From Megasphaera hutchinsoni (GTDB lineage: Bacteria > Bacillota > Negativicutes > Veillonellales > Megasphaeraceae), in the NCBI RefSeq assembly GCF_001553405.1, contig NZ_KQ960952.1:277965-341964 (forward strand): a stretch of 64,000 bases of DNA. The letters are read 5' to 3'. Under the pieces are notes generated by a model. The model saw nothing but the letters and a program-made list of their open reading frames with translations. It ran no database searches and was not told the DNA's origin. Positions 7,449 through 16,305 of this stretch are shown piece after piece. A program made the position numbers and the translations under genes. The first letter of the stretch is position 1. Every line of letters starts with the position of its first letter.

Positions 7449-9896
7449 TTATGCCAATAGCGTATTCACTAATTTTACACAATCAGCCGCATCTTTGGAA
7501 TACCCATCAGCTCCTATTTCTTCAGCAAAACTAGGTGTAACGGCAGCACCACCAATGATTATCTTCCCTGTATAAGCTTTTTCTTTTGCTAATAATACGA
7601 CATCTTTCATTCGCATCATCGTTGTTGTCATTAATGCAGAAAGCCCTATTATCGCGGCATGTTCCTTTAAAGCCGTATCCAAAATAGTTTCTGCCGGAAC
7701 ATCTTTGCCTAAATCAATGACATGATATCCATAATTACGTAGCATTAACCCCACCAAATTTTTACCAATATCATGCACATCGCCTTCTACCGTCGCAATA
7801 ACAATAGTAGGCATTGCCATTTTATTCGATGCACGCTTGATTTGTGGCTCTAAAAAAGAAATCGCTTGTTCCATCGTATTAGCACTCGCAATTAATTGTG
7901 GTAAAAAATATAATTGCTTATTATATAATTCCCCTACTTCATTAATTGCGGGAATGAGTAAGTGATTAATAATATCTTCTGGTTTCATGCCCTTATTAAG
8001 CTCTTCTTGAGCAAAAGAAACAATCTCATCCTTTTCACCTTCTAATACGGCACGATATACTTTATTATCATTTTCCTTTTTGGGTGCTGATTCTAGTGTT
8101 GATGTTGTATTCGTTATCTGCGTTCGTTTAATCATCGTTTGTTCTTCAGCTGAATGTTTTTCAAATAATTGAATCTGCTTAATATAAGCGATATCACTTT
8201 CAGGCCGATGCATCAACATATTCGCGGCAGCTGCTACATTCATCAGCATATCTTGCGACGGATTAGCTATCGCCAAATTTAAGCCCCCAGAAATAGCCAT
8301 CGCTAAAAAGGTCATATTGACATATGTCCGTTGCGGCAAACCAAAAGAAATATTAGATAACCCGCATACAGTCGCTAAATTTCGTTTTTTACAATAGGTA
8401 AAAGTAGCCAAACAATCTAATGCCGCCGTAGGCGTAGCACCAGCAGTTGCGACCAAGCCATCAACTACAATATCGGCTTCCGTTAAATGAAATTCTTTTG
8501 CTTTTTCCACAATTTGTTCAATAATTGCATGTTTTTCCTCAATCGTTTGAGGAATGCCTTCATCTGATACAGGCAAAGCAATAAACATAGCCCCATATTT
8601 TTTAGCTAATGGTAACACCTGCTTTATTTTATCTGTTTCTAAGGAAATAGAGTTAATTAATGCTCGACCTGGATAAATGCGTAACGCCGCTTCCAATACT
8701 TCAGGATAACTAGAATCAATGCAAAGAGGCAAACCCGTAACCGAAGTAACTTCATAAATAGCTCGCACCATCATATCTTTTTCATCAATACCATTCGTTC
8801 CCATGTTGATATCTAAGATAGCGGCACCACGTTCTTCTTGTTCTCGGGCCATCGTACGTACCAGACGCAAGGAACCTGCTCGTAATTCTTCTTGTAACTT
8901 TTTCTTTCCCGTTGGATTAATACGTTCACCAATGACGCAAAATGAACCATGTAAGTCAATTTCTTGTATCTTTCGCTCTGATGTCACTATTCGTCTATGT
9001 TCTGCCTTATAAGGAAGTGGAGAAAGATGTTTCATTGCTTCTTTTAACGCCTTAATATGTTCAGGCGTTGTACCACAACAACCGCCAATAATCCGTGCTC
9101 CAGCATGAACTAAAGCCGTTCCCGCTTCAGCAAATACTTCCGGTGTTGTTTTATATACCGTATGCCCTTGTTCTAGTTCAGGTAATCCCGCATTAGGCTT
9201 AGCTAATATAGGTATGGATGCATACGCATGCATCGTTTTTACAATCTCTACCATATCTTCTGGTCCAGTTGAACAGTTTAACCCTACTGCATCCACTCCC
9301 ATTGCTTGTAATACTACTACCGCTACTTCTGGTGGCGTTCCATACAACGTTCGCCCATCAGCCTCGAAAGTAAGACTTGCCATGATGGGAAGATCACAAC
9401 ATTCCCGAATAGCTAAAACACAAGCACGCGTTTCCTGTAAACTCATCATCGTTTCAACCACAAATAAATCTACACCTGCATCATATAAAATCTGTGCTTG
9501 TTCTCGATAAACATCAACTAATTCTTCAAAAGTCAATTCGCCTAAAGGATATAATTGCTGCCCCGTCATAGTCATATCACCAGCTACTTTTGCATTTCCC
9601 TGCGCCGCTTCTTTAGAAAAAGACACTAGTTGTGTATTTATTTCTACGATCTTATCTTCCAACCCATATTCGGCTAATTTAATTCTATTTCCCGTAAACG
9701 TTGGTGCATACAAAATATCCGTCCCAGCTTGTACAAATTGCTGTTGTAGTACAATAATCGTCTGTTTATTTTCTAAAATCCATGCTTCTGGGCAAACACC
9801 AACAGGCATTCCTGCCGCTTGTAAATTAGTTCCCGTTGCCCCATCTAAAAAAAGAATACCTTCCTTGAGCCATGCATGAAATTCATCTCTTTTCAT
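7449..9896 (-). CDS. metH: Cobalamin-dependent methionine synthase lacking the reactivation domain
   Basis: An 815-residue MetH that transfers methyl from methyltetrahydrofolate to homocysteine via cobalamin. Domains in order: homocysteine methyltransferase (about 1-295; zinc Cys in GLNCSTG and GGCCGTT), pterin-binding domain (about 310-570; GERINPTGKK, DINMGTNG), cobalamin cap (about 610-690), and Rossmann B12 domain with the base-off motif DVHDIGKN. The protein stops at the end of the B12 domain; the C-terminal SAM-binding reactivation domain of the 1227-residue E. coli enzyme is missing. It overlaps the upstream activator-like gene by 14 nt, suggesting that gene supplies reactivation. Confidence 0.95.
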   Translation of the reverse strand: MKRDEFHAWLKEGILFLDGATGTNLQAAGMPVGVCPEAWILENKQTIIVLQQQFVQAGTDILYAPTFTGNRIKLAEYGLEDKIVEINTQLVSFSKEAAQGNAKVAGDMTMTGQQLYPLGELTFEELVDVYREQAQILYDAGVDLFVVETMMSLQETRACVLAIRECCDLPIMASLTFEADGRTLYGTPPEVAVVVLQAMGVDAVGLNCSTGPEDMVEIVKTMHAYASIPILAKPNAGLPELEQGHTVYKTTPEVFAEAGTALVHAGARIIGGCCGTTPEHIKALKEAMKHLSPLPYKAEHRRIVTSERKIQEIDLHGSFCVIGERINPTGKKKLQEELRAGSLRLVRTMAREQEERGAAILDINMGTNGIDEKDMMVRAIYEVTSVTGLPLCIDSSYPEVLEAALRIYPGRALINSISLETDKIKQVLPLAKKYGAMFIALPVSDEGIPQTIEEKHAIIEQIVEKAKEFHLTEADIVVDGLVATAGATPTAALDCLATFTYCKKRNLATVCGLSNISFGLPQRTYVNMTFLAMAISGGLNLAIANPSQDMLMNVAAAANMLMHRPESDIAYIKQIQLFEKHSAEEQTMIKRTQITNTTSTLESAPKKENDNKVYRAVLEGEKDEIVSFAQEELNKGMKPEDIINHLLIPAINEVGELYNKQLYFLPQLIASANTMEQAISFLEPQIKRASNKMAMPTIVIATVEGDVHDIGKNLVGLMLRNYGYHVIDLGKDVPAETILDTALKEHAAIIGLSALMTTTMMRMKDVVLLAKEKAYTGKIIIGGAAVTPSFAEEIGADGYSKDAADCVKLVNTLLA

Positions 9897-12078
9897 ATAC
9901 TTCCTCCTTTACTACCATTCCACCTGAAAAATTCAACGCGTTAATATATATATCTTGGAAAGATGCATCATTACTCAAAATACATTCCTTTGTCTTCTGT
10001 CGAAGTATTTTCATTTCCTCTATGCAAGAAGGATCATATAAAACTGCCGTAGCACCTCGTAAAGACGTATTACCTACTGTTTGAATCGGTACAACTAAAT
10101 CACTTGGTAATAGCCCAATATCAATTGCCATAGCTGGTTGTAGATAATATCCAAACCCACCAGCTACATAAAAATGCTTTATCTCTTGCCATGTTATACC
10201 ATATTTTTTTAGCACAATTTCCATTCCTGCCCGAATGGCACCCTTTGCCATTTGTAATGCACGAATATCACGTTGTGTAACATAAATAAATTCTCCCGTT
10301 TCTTGTTGTACCAACGGTACCCCTTGTTCTTGCCACGGCTCTACTAACGTTCCATATGCATCCACATAATCTGCTCGTCTAAGAGCAGTTAAAGCAGCAA
10401 CTAAACCAGTACCACAAATCCCTTTTGGCGGAAGATTTCCGATTGTCCGTACAAAAAAAGAACCATATCGAAACTCTACTTGACTAATAGCACCAGGAAT
10501 ACTGCCACAACCATATTGAATACTACCGCCCTCAAATGCTGGCCCCGCTGGAGCAGATGCAACCAGCAACTGATCGCAATTACCAAGAGCGATTTCACCA
10601 TTTGTTCCTAAATCAACTAACAACGATATATCCTTATATTTCGTCATGTCACATAAATAAATCCCTGCCGTAATATCACTACCAACATATGCACTTAAAT
10701 GCGGTAAAAAGGTTACATCACACCCTGACAATTCTAGTATCTGTGGTAATATCTGTTGACAAGGAATAGTTTCTCCACCATACGAAACTGGTGCAAATGG
10801 CCAGCTCCCCAATCCTTTACAAGAAAAACCACGTAATAAATGATACATAACCGTATTAGCAGAAATAACAATATGGTGAATATGGGAATAAAGATTTCCC
10901 TGTATATGCATTAAGCGACGAATCAATTCTACTATATTTTGTTGAATAATATGTTGTAGTTCCTTATCCTTTCCCTGTAAAGAAGCTTGAATACGGCTAA
11001 CTACATCTGCTCCCCAAATACGTTGACCATTTTCACCCGTAATCGTATCAATTACCTGTTGTTTTGATATATCTACGAGAGATAGAGCTAGCGTTGTCGT
11101 TCCAATATCTATGGCTATCCCTAAATCAGCAACGGAAGATATATCTGTATTGTTTGTTGCCGATTGTCCTAAAGCAAGATATGTATTTTCTTGTTTCGGC
11201 ACTTCTAATAGTGTCGACGTTTTAGTTACACTTTGACAAGCCATTCTCCATCCTGCCTGCAACTCATTTTCTGTAAACACCTGCTTATCAGCAGTAGTAA
11301 TCGGTATATCTCCCTGTAACACCCTAATTTTACATTTACCACATTTACCCATACCTCCACAATCATGCGGCAAAAAAACCTGTTGTGCTTGTAAATAGTG
11401 CTGAACCGCTTCTCCCGCCGGACAATTTATCCTAACTGTCGCCTTTGTCGGTTCGGCTTTCATAAAGCAATGTTCACGACTACACTGACTACAATCATGC
11501 TTACTATTCATCTCCGTGCTACCTTTGCGAATATCAAAAAGGATACTCATCGTTTTTAAAGGATGCCATATACATTTTTCGTCTAACGTAACATTCAATG
11601 TCCGCTGAGTAGCTAATGCCGTAGCTAATTTAATCTGTATCCCTAAAGGCACATTCATTCCAGGTTCATAGCGCTTGATAATACCCACATTCGCTTGACG
11701 ACAAGCCTCTTCAATATATTGTAAAACTTGCTCTTCCCATTGATATAATCCAGCATCACTCATTGCATTAGCTATATAGCCCGCAAAAAAATCTCCTTTT
11801 TCAAATTGTCGATCAATCCATTTATCAATGCTTGAACCTAGCGTCAGCACTGCATATAATTGATTATTTACCAGATCTAACGTGAATGCCCCTTTTGCTT
11901 GTACAGTTACTCGAAAAGAAGGCAATAGCTGACTATAATATTTCTCCCCCTTATCATAGCCTATACTATTTTTGCCATATCCCGCTACTTGTAAAACCCT
12001 TTCTTTTAAAGGAAGAATCATACGACTATTCACTATACGTATATCTGAAACACTAGTATTATTCGATTGATATGACAT
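9883..12078 (-). CDS. Fusion: MetH-activation-like domain + [2Fe-2S] ferredoxin + RACo-type corrinoid activator
   Basis: A 731-residue protein in three parts. Residues 1-~205 resemble the stand-alone MetH activation-domain family, with the HPLKTMS segment and a Cys cluster (C196, C199, C204). Residues ~215-300 form a plant-type [2Fe-2S] domain (C240, C246, C249, C281). Residues ~318-731 are an ASKHA ATPase of the RACo/DUF4445 type (AIDIGTTTLALSL, VDLGTNGEIAL, GICGTGL, VAGGFG). RACo proteins use ATP to drive reduction of inactive Co(II) corrinoid to Co(I). I infer that it reactivates the adjacent MetH. ATG 12078 has AAAGGAG upstream; a longer start at 12120 is less likely. A TATAAT lies about 35 nt upstream, without a clear -35. 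Confidence 0.85.
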   Translation of the reverse strand: MSYQSNNTSVSDIRIVNSRMILPLKERVLQVAGYGKNSIGYDKGEKYYSQLLPSFRVTVQAKGAFTLDLVNNQLYAVLTLGSSIDKWIDRQFEKGDFFAGYIANAMSDAGLYQWEEQVLQYIEEACRQANVGIIKRYEPGMNVPLGIQIKLATALATQRTLNVTLDEKCIWHPLKTMSILFDIRKGSTEMNSKHDCSQCSREHCFMKAEPTKATVRINCPAGEAVQHYLQAQQVFLPHDCGGMGKCGKCKIRVLQGDIPITTADKQVFTENELQAGWRMACQSVTKTSTLLEVPKQENTYLALGQSATNNTDISSVADLGIAIDIGTTTLALSLVDISKQQVIDTITGENGQRIWGADVVSRIQASLQGKDKELQHIIQQNIVELIRRLMHIQGNLYSHIHHIVISANTVMYHLLRGFSCKGLGSWPFAPVSYGGETIPCQQILPQILELSGCDVTFLPHLSAYVGSDITAGIYLCDMTKYKDISLLVDLGTNGEIALGNCDQLLVASAPAGPAFEGGSIQYGCGSIPGAISQVEFRYGSFFVRTIGNLPPKGICGTGLVAALTALRRADYVDAYGTLVEPWQEQGVPLVQQETGEFIYVTQRDIRALQMAKGAIRAGMEIVLKKYGITWQEIKHFYVAGGFGYYLQPAMAIDIGLLPSDLVVPIQTVGNTSLRGATAVLYDPSCIEEMKILRQKTKECILSNDASFQDIYINALNFSGGMVVKEEVYEKR

Positions 12079-12163
12079 GATTTTCTCTCCTTTTATTCGT
12101 GTATGGGTTGTATTATACACTACTTACAAAGGTACTTCTAGCAATTACAACAAATTGTCAACA

Positions 12164-12195
12164 AAAATAAAAAAAGCGAACCTTATTGGTCCGCT
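12164..12195 (-). terminator. Terminator after htpX
   Basis: Minus-strand hairpin AGCGGACC-loop-GGTTCGCT followed by a run of seven T, 14 nt beyond the htpX stop. It separates htpX from the corrinoid activator gene. Confidence 0.85.
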
Positions 12196-12208
12196 TCATA
12201 AAATCTAC

Positions 12209-13063
12209 TTATCCATGCAATTTTCGATCAAGTTCCTGTAGTTTGGCAATACGCTTTTCCGTAGATGGATGTGTGCTAAATAAATTTAACATGCCATCGC
12301 GAATCCCCGCTAGTGGATTAATAATACATAAATGAGCCGTTGCCTTTGTTGCTCCCGGCATAACTCTATGATGGGCATAATTATCTATTTTAGCTAATGC
12401 ACGTGCCAAAGAAATTGGATCATCGCATAATTTTCCACCCTCTTCATCCGCCATATATTCTCTTGTTCGAGAAATAGCAAACTGTATCAACGCAGCAGCA
12501 ATAGGTGCAATCACAATGGTAACCAACAAAGCAACAGGATTATTTCCATCATCATCATCGCCACCGCGACCAAATATAGCTACCCATTGAGCTACATTGG
12601 CTAACATCGTAATCACACTAGCAAAACAAGCGACCATCGTACTAATCAAAATATCCCTATGCAATACATGTGACATTTCATGAGCCAAGACGCCACGCAT
12701 TTCATCTTTATCTAATAATGTTAAAATTCCTTCCGTTGCAGCAACAGCGGCGTGCGAAGGATTTCGCCCAGTTGCAAAAGCATTGGGCACATCTGTCGGG
12801 ATAATATATACACGCGGCATCGGTAATTCTGCTTTTTTCGCTAATTCAGCAACAATTTGATACAAAACATGATGTTCATCTACTTCTCTTGCCCGATACA
12901 TACGTAATACCATCGAATCGCTAAACCAGTATGAAAAAAAATTCATGCCAATCGCAATAATAAACATGATGTATAATCCCGAACGACCACCAAAAATCCC
13001 ACCTATCGCCATCATAATACAGGCTAATAACGTCATTAAAAACGCTGTTTTTACACTGTTCAT
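12209..13063 (-). CDS. htpX: HtpX membrane metalloprotease
   Basis: A 284-residue M48 integral-membrane zinc protease for quality control of membrane proteins. Two N-terminal membrane segments precede the catalytic HEMSH motif, and two further hydrophobic segments follow (about residues 145-170 and 175-195). The third-ligand region is around SRTREYMADEEGG. Length is typical. GAGGG precedes the ATG. It stands alone between terminators with a perfect consensus promoter upstream. A sequence near its transcription start closely resembles the repeat in the ctsR promoter, so CtsR control is possible. Confidence 0.95.
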   Translation of the reverse strand: MNSVKTAFLMTLLACIMMAIGGIFGGRSGLYIMFIIAIGMNFFSYWFSDSMVLRMYRAREVDEHHVLYQIVAELAKKAELPMPRVYIIPTDVPNAFATGRNPSHAAVAATEGILTLLDKDEMRGVLAHEMSHVLHRDILISTMVACFASVITMLANVAQWVAIFGRGGDDDDGNNPVALLVTIVIAPIAAALIQFAISRTREYMADEEGGKLCDDPISLARALAKIDNYAHHRVMPGATKATAHLCIINPLAGIRDGMLNLFSTHPSTEKRIAKLQELDRKLHG

Positions 13064-13082
13064 AGTAACCCTCTACTTTCCT

Positions 13083-13098
13083 AAAGGTCAAAAAGTTT
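13083..13098 (+). promoter_or_regulatory. CtsR-like heptad repeat near the htpX start of transcription
   Basis: The plus strand reads GGTCAAA-A-AGTTTAA, matching the AGTCAAA-A-AGTCTAA at the ctsR promoter in 13 of 15 positions. It lies between the htpX -10 box and the ATG, a usual place for an operator. The factor is inferred only from similarity to the known RGTCAAA half-site. Confidence 0.4.
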
Positions 13099-13111
13099 AA
13101 TTTATATTTTT

Positions 13112-13140
13112 ATTATACGTAAAAACATAGTTTTTGTCAA
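13112..13140 (-). promoter_or_regulatory. htpX promoter, perfect consensus
   Basis: TTGACA, 17-nt spacer, TATAAT on the minus strand, ending about 49 nt before the htpX ATG. A promoter this strong usually implies repressor control. Confidence 0.85.
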
Positions 13141-13180
13141 TGATTATGCCATTTTCGCAAGCATTGGGATAAATTTTTCC

Positions 13181-13810
13181 CTATAATAACGGCGTTAATA
13201 AAAACATATAAAAGTGTAAAATCCCTTGCTGTGCAGGAATCAATATATACCCTAAAATAGGCGTTGCTAGTATAACAAGGAAGATAAGTAAGGCATATTT
13301 TTCTAATATGAAAAAATACTTTCGCCTATATTGCCCCGGCAATATACACCATAAAATATGAGAACCATCTAATGGTGGAATAGGTAATAAATTGAAAAAG
13401 CCAAAATTGATATTATACAAAACAATAAGTTGTAAAACCATTTCCAACGCAGGCATAGAAAACGAAACCCGTGACATCAAAAATATATCTATAGCTAGTG
13501 CGATAAAAGCAAAGAGAAAATTGGCAAACGGACCTGCTAAAGAAACAAGTATTTCCCCTTTGTAGTAATTTTTAAAATTACGCCCATCAACAGGAACGCC
13601 CTTAGCCCAACCAAATTGAAGCAATAACAAAAAAATGGTTCCAGTCACGGAAAGATGCGCAAATGGATTTAATGTTAATCGACCGGCAAATTTAGGTGTC
13701 ATATCCCCCATTTTTACAGCCATCAAAGCATGAGCATATTCATGTATCGTTATGGCTAATAATAATCCCGGCACACTGGCAACAAACTGAATCAAATCCC
13801 AATGAAACAT
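13181..13810 (-). CDS. Site-2 protease family protein (M50)
   Basis: A 209-residue polytopic membrane protein of the small M50 zinc metalloprotease group. The catalytic HEYAH motif lies near residue 23 and the second metal-site motif NLLPIPPLDG near residue 145; about five or six membrane helices are visible. There is no PDZ domain, unlike RseP at 27-28 kb. ATG 13810 is supported by AGGAGG seven bases upstream; an upstream in-frame start at 13885 has no such site. The substrate is unknown. It is monocistronic or the distal gene after the RpiR-family gene; the AT-rich gap of 184 nt holds two TATAAT boxes but no clear -35. Confidence 0.9.
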   Translation of the reverse strand: MFHWDLIQFVASVPGLLLAITIHEYAHALMAVKMGDMTPKFAGRLTLNPFAHLSVTGTIFLLLLQFGWAKGVPVDGRNFKNYYKGEILVSLAGPFANFLFAFIALAIDIFLMSRVSFSMPALEMVLQLIVLYNINFGFFNLLPIPPLDGSHILWCILPGQYRRKYFFILEKYALLIFLVILATPILGYILIPAQQGILHFYMFLLTPLL

Positions 13811-13994
13811 AACGCGTCCTCCTAAATAAGTGTATACGTTTTTGTTATTTATTATAACCATGTTCTTACTATATCGATGTAACACATGTAGGAATATAAC
13901 TTACCTCAACAAAAACGATTGTTTCTATTATATCATTATTTTTATCGATTGGAAGACATCAACCCGATTTTCTTTATTCAATAATTGCATACCG

Positions 13995-14855
13995 TTACAA
14001 AGGTAATTTTTGCTTATGGATTTCTCGCCGCATATTTTCCATATTTTCATTAAAACTAGACAAACGTAACATGGTCAAACGGGCATATAAAATATCCCCG
14101 ATTGCCATATGAATAAGCCGAGAAGAACTTGCTTCTGATGTAAATTGAACTTCTCTTCCCATTCCACACAAGCATATATCTCCTAGCTTAGCTAAATAGG
14201 ACTGCCCATGACTAGTAATTACAATGATGCGAGCACCTCGTTTTCTGGCCACTTGTACAGAGTGAATCAATTCTTTTGATCGTCCCGTATGTGAAACGGC
14301 AATCACGACATCATCCGCATGTAACAATGTCGCCGATGTAACCTGCATATGCGAATCACTATACGCTTGAACTACAAGACCTAATCGCAAAAATCTTGTA
14401 GCTATATCTTGACATACCGTTGCGGAATTACCAAACCCATATACCACTACACGATCCGCCTTTTGCAGGAGTTCCACAGCTTTTTCGATTTGAGCATAAT
14501 CTAAGAGGGATGCCGTATCTTGCAATCCCTCTGTTATATTTCTAAATATCTTTAACATGACCGTATAACTTGAATCTTCCCCTTGTATATCATGATATCC
14601 TTCAGTTAAAGCTACTGAAAGGCCTGTCGTGAGTTGTCTTTTTACTTCTTGTAGTCCATGACAACCGACTTTTTTACAAAATCTAGAAACGGTAATCTCT
14701 GAGCTCTGTGTATGCTTTGCAATATCTGTAATTGTCTGATCCATTACTTGCATCGCATTGTTCATCATATAATCAGCAATACGTTTTTCTGTTTTGGTCA
14801 ATTCCCCATAAACACTACGTAAAAAAGGAAATAATTGCATATGTGCAAGCGTCAT
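13995..14855 (-). CDS. RpiR-family transcriptional regulator (HTH + SIS)
   Basis: About 286 residues. The N-terminal HTH_6 domain (residues ~1-75; TITDIAKHTQSSEITVSRFCKKVG) is joined to a SIS sugar-phosphate-binding domain (~115-265; VVYGFGNSATVCQDIA, VIAVSHTGRSKELI). RpiR proteins sense phosphosugars and control sugar operons. It is the third gene after gntK and gnd, 24 nt below gnd, so the likely ligand is 6-phosphogluconate or a related intermediate. ATG 14855 is preferred because GGAGGAG lies six bases upstream; the ATG at 14861 abuts the ribosome site. Confidence 0.93.
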   Translation of the reverse strand: MTLAHMQLFPFLRSVYGELTKTEKRIADYMMNNAMQVMDQTITDIAKHTQSSEITVSRFCKKVGCHGLQEVKRQLTTGLSVALTEGYHDIQGEDSSYTVMLKIFRNITEGLQDTASLLDYAQIEKAVELLQKADRVVVYGFGNSATVCQDIATRFLRLGLVVQAYSDSHMQVTSATLLHADDVVIAVSHTGRSKELIHSVQVARKRGARIIVITSHGQSYLAKLGDICLCGMGREVQFTSEASSSRLIHMAIGDILYARLTMLRLSSFNENMENMRREIHKQKLPL

Positions 14856-14879
14856 GATCATCTCCTCCTCCGTCTAAAA

Positions 14880-16292
14880 TTACTTTTTATAGTGTTCTTG
14901 CCATAAGTGATGTACTGCCCCTTCTTGATCGATCCGTTGAAACGTATGTGCACCAAAATAATCACGTAATCCTTGTATCAAATTTGCCCCCATACAAGGA
15001 CTGCGATATGCATCAATATACGTAATAGCATTAGTAAAGGCAGGCATAGGAATCCCCGATGCAATTCCTATAGCTACAACATGCCGCAATGCTGCTTCTC
15101 CCGCTTTAAGATGATCAATAAAAAATGGATAAAATAATAAATTATCCAACTGGGAATCACCTTCATAAGCTTGACTAATCGTACTCAAAAAATCAGCTTG
15201 AATAATACATCCTGCACGAAAAATTTCCGCTATGCGTTGATACGGTAACTGCCAATGATATACTTGTGAGGCCTGTTTGTATAAAGAAAATCCTTGTGCA
15301 TAGGCCACTATTTTAGCTGCATATAAACTTCTTCGTACAGCTTCAATAAATGCATCTGTATGCTGGACTGTTATATCGCCCGAAGGATATATTTGTTTAG
15401 CTTTTTCTCTTTCAACTGCTTGCGATAACACACGGGCATTACATGCTGCCATAATAAGAGAAATATCTACGCCTTCCTCTATGCCTTCCAAACATGTCCA
15501 CCGTCCGGTTCCCTTTTGTTCCGCTTTATCAACAATATAATCTAATACAAATTTATGATTTTCATCAGTTTCCGCAAAAATATCCGCACTAATACCGATG
15601 AGGTAACTATGTAGTTCACCTTGGTTCCATTGGTGAAAAATATTACCTAAATTACGATTATCATATGCCCCCACATATTTTAATAGCAAATAAGCTTCAG
15701 CGATTAATTGCATATCCGCATATTCAATACCATTATGCACCATCTTAACAAAATGACCGGCTCCATCGGGACCCATATATGCACAACAAGGTTTGCCATC
15801 AGGTGCCTTCGCGGCAATATCGTTATAAATAGCATGAATTTCTTCATACGCTTCTTTAGCCCCGCCAATCATAATCGCCGGTCCTCGTCTCGCTCCTTTT
15901 TCACCACCGGATATTCCCATACCTATAAAATGAATACCTTGTTCTTGACAGTGTTTTACCCGTCGTTGTGTATCTTTAAAATAAGAATTTCCACCATCAA
16001 TAAGAATATCTCCTGCTTCTAAATACGGTAAAATCTTATCTATCATCGTGTCTACGGGCTCCCCAGCCTTAATCATAAACATCACTTTACGTGGTCGCTC
16101 TAATGACTGGATATAAGTAGCCAAATCGTAATACGCCGTAATATGTTCATGCGGATTCATACGAACAAACTGTCTTGTTGTCTGAGGCGTGTGATTATAA
16201 ACAGCTACATCGTAACCATGGTCAGCCATATTAAGTGCTAAATTGCTTCCCATAACCCCCATGCCAAGCACGCCTATGGTATGTAAAATCAT
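14880..16292 (-). CDS. gnd: 6-phosphogluconate dehydrogenase, decarboxylating
   Basis: A 470-residue enzyme oxidising 6-phosphogluconate to ribulose 5-phosphate and CO2. It has the Rossmann fingerprint GVLGMGVMGSNLAL, the catalytic-loop GISGGEKGARRGP, the substrate Lys/Asn segment HFVKMVHNGIEY and the family C-terminal FGAHTF. The usual NADP 2'-phosphate motif N-R-S/T-x-x-K reads N-H-T-P-Q-T (33-38), so the basic residues are lost and cofactor preference may be NAD. It sits between gntK (13-nt gap) and the RpiR-type gene, forming a gluconate-to-pentose-phosphate operon. Confidence 0.95.
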   Translation of the reverse strand: MILHTIGVLGMGVMGSNLALNMADHGYDVAVYNHTPQTTRQFVRMNPHEHITAYYDLATYIQSLERPRKVMFMIKAGEPVDTMIDKILPYLEAGDILIDGGNSYFKDTQRRVKHCQEQGIHFIGMGISGGEKGARRGPAIMIGGAKEAYEEIHAIYNDIAAKAPDGKPCCAYMGPDGAGHFVKMVHNGIEYADMQLIAEAYLLLKYVGAYDNRNLGNIFHQWNQGELHSYLIGISADIFAETDENHKFVLDYIVDKAEQKGTGRWTCLEGIEEGVDISLIMAACNARVLSQAVEREKAKQIYPSGDITVQHTDAFIEAVRRSLYAAKIVAYAQGFSLYKQASQVYHWQLPYQRIAEIFRAGCIIQADFLSTISQAYEGDSQLDNLLFYPFFIDHLKAGEAALRHVVAIGIASGIPMPAFTNAITYIDAYRSPCMGANLIQGLRDYFGAHTFQRIDQEGAVHHLWQEHYKK

Positions 16293-16305
16293 AAAAACCT
16301 CCTAC

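Noticed and set aside
12079-12163. Cobalamin or SAM riboswitch upstream of the corrinoid activator and metH
   Set aside because: The leader is under 100 nt and lacks recognisable stems; only a TATAAT and a small CAATT/AATTG repeat are present.
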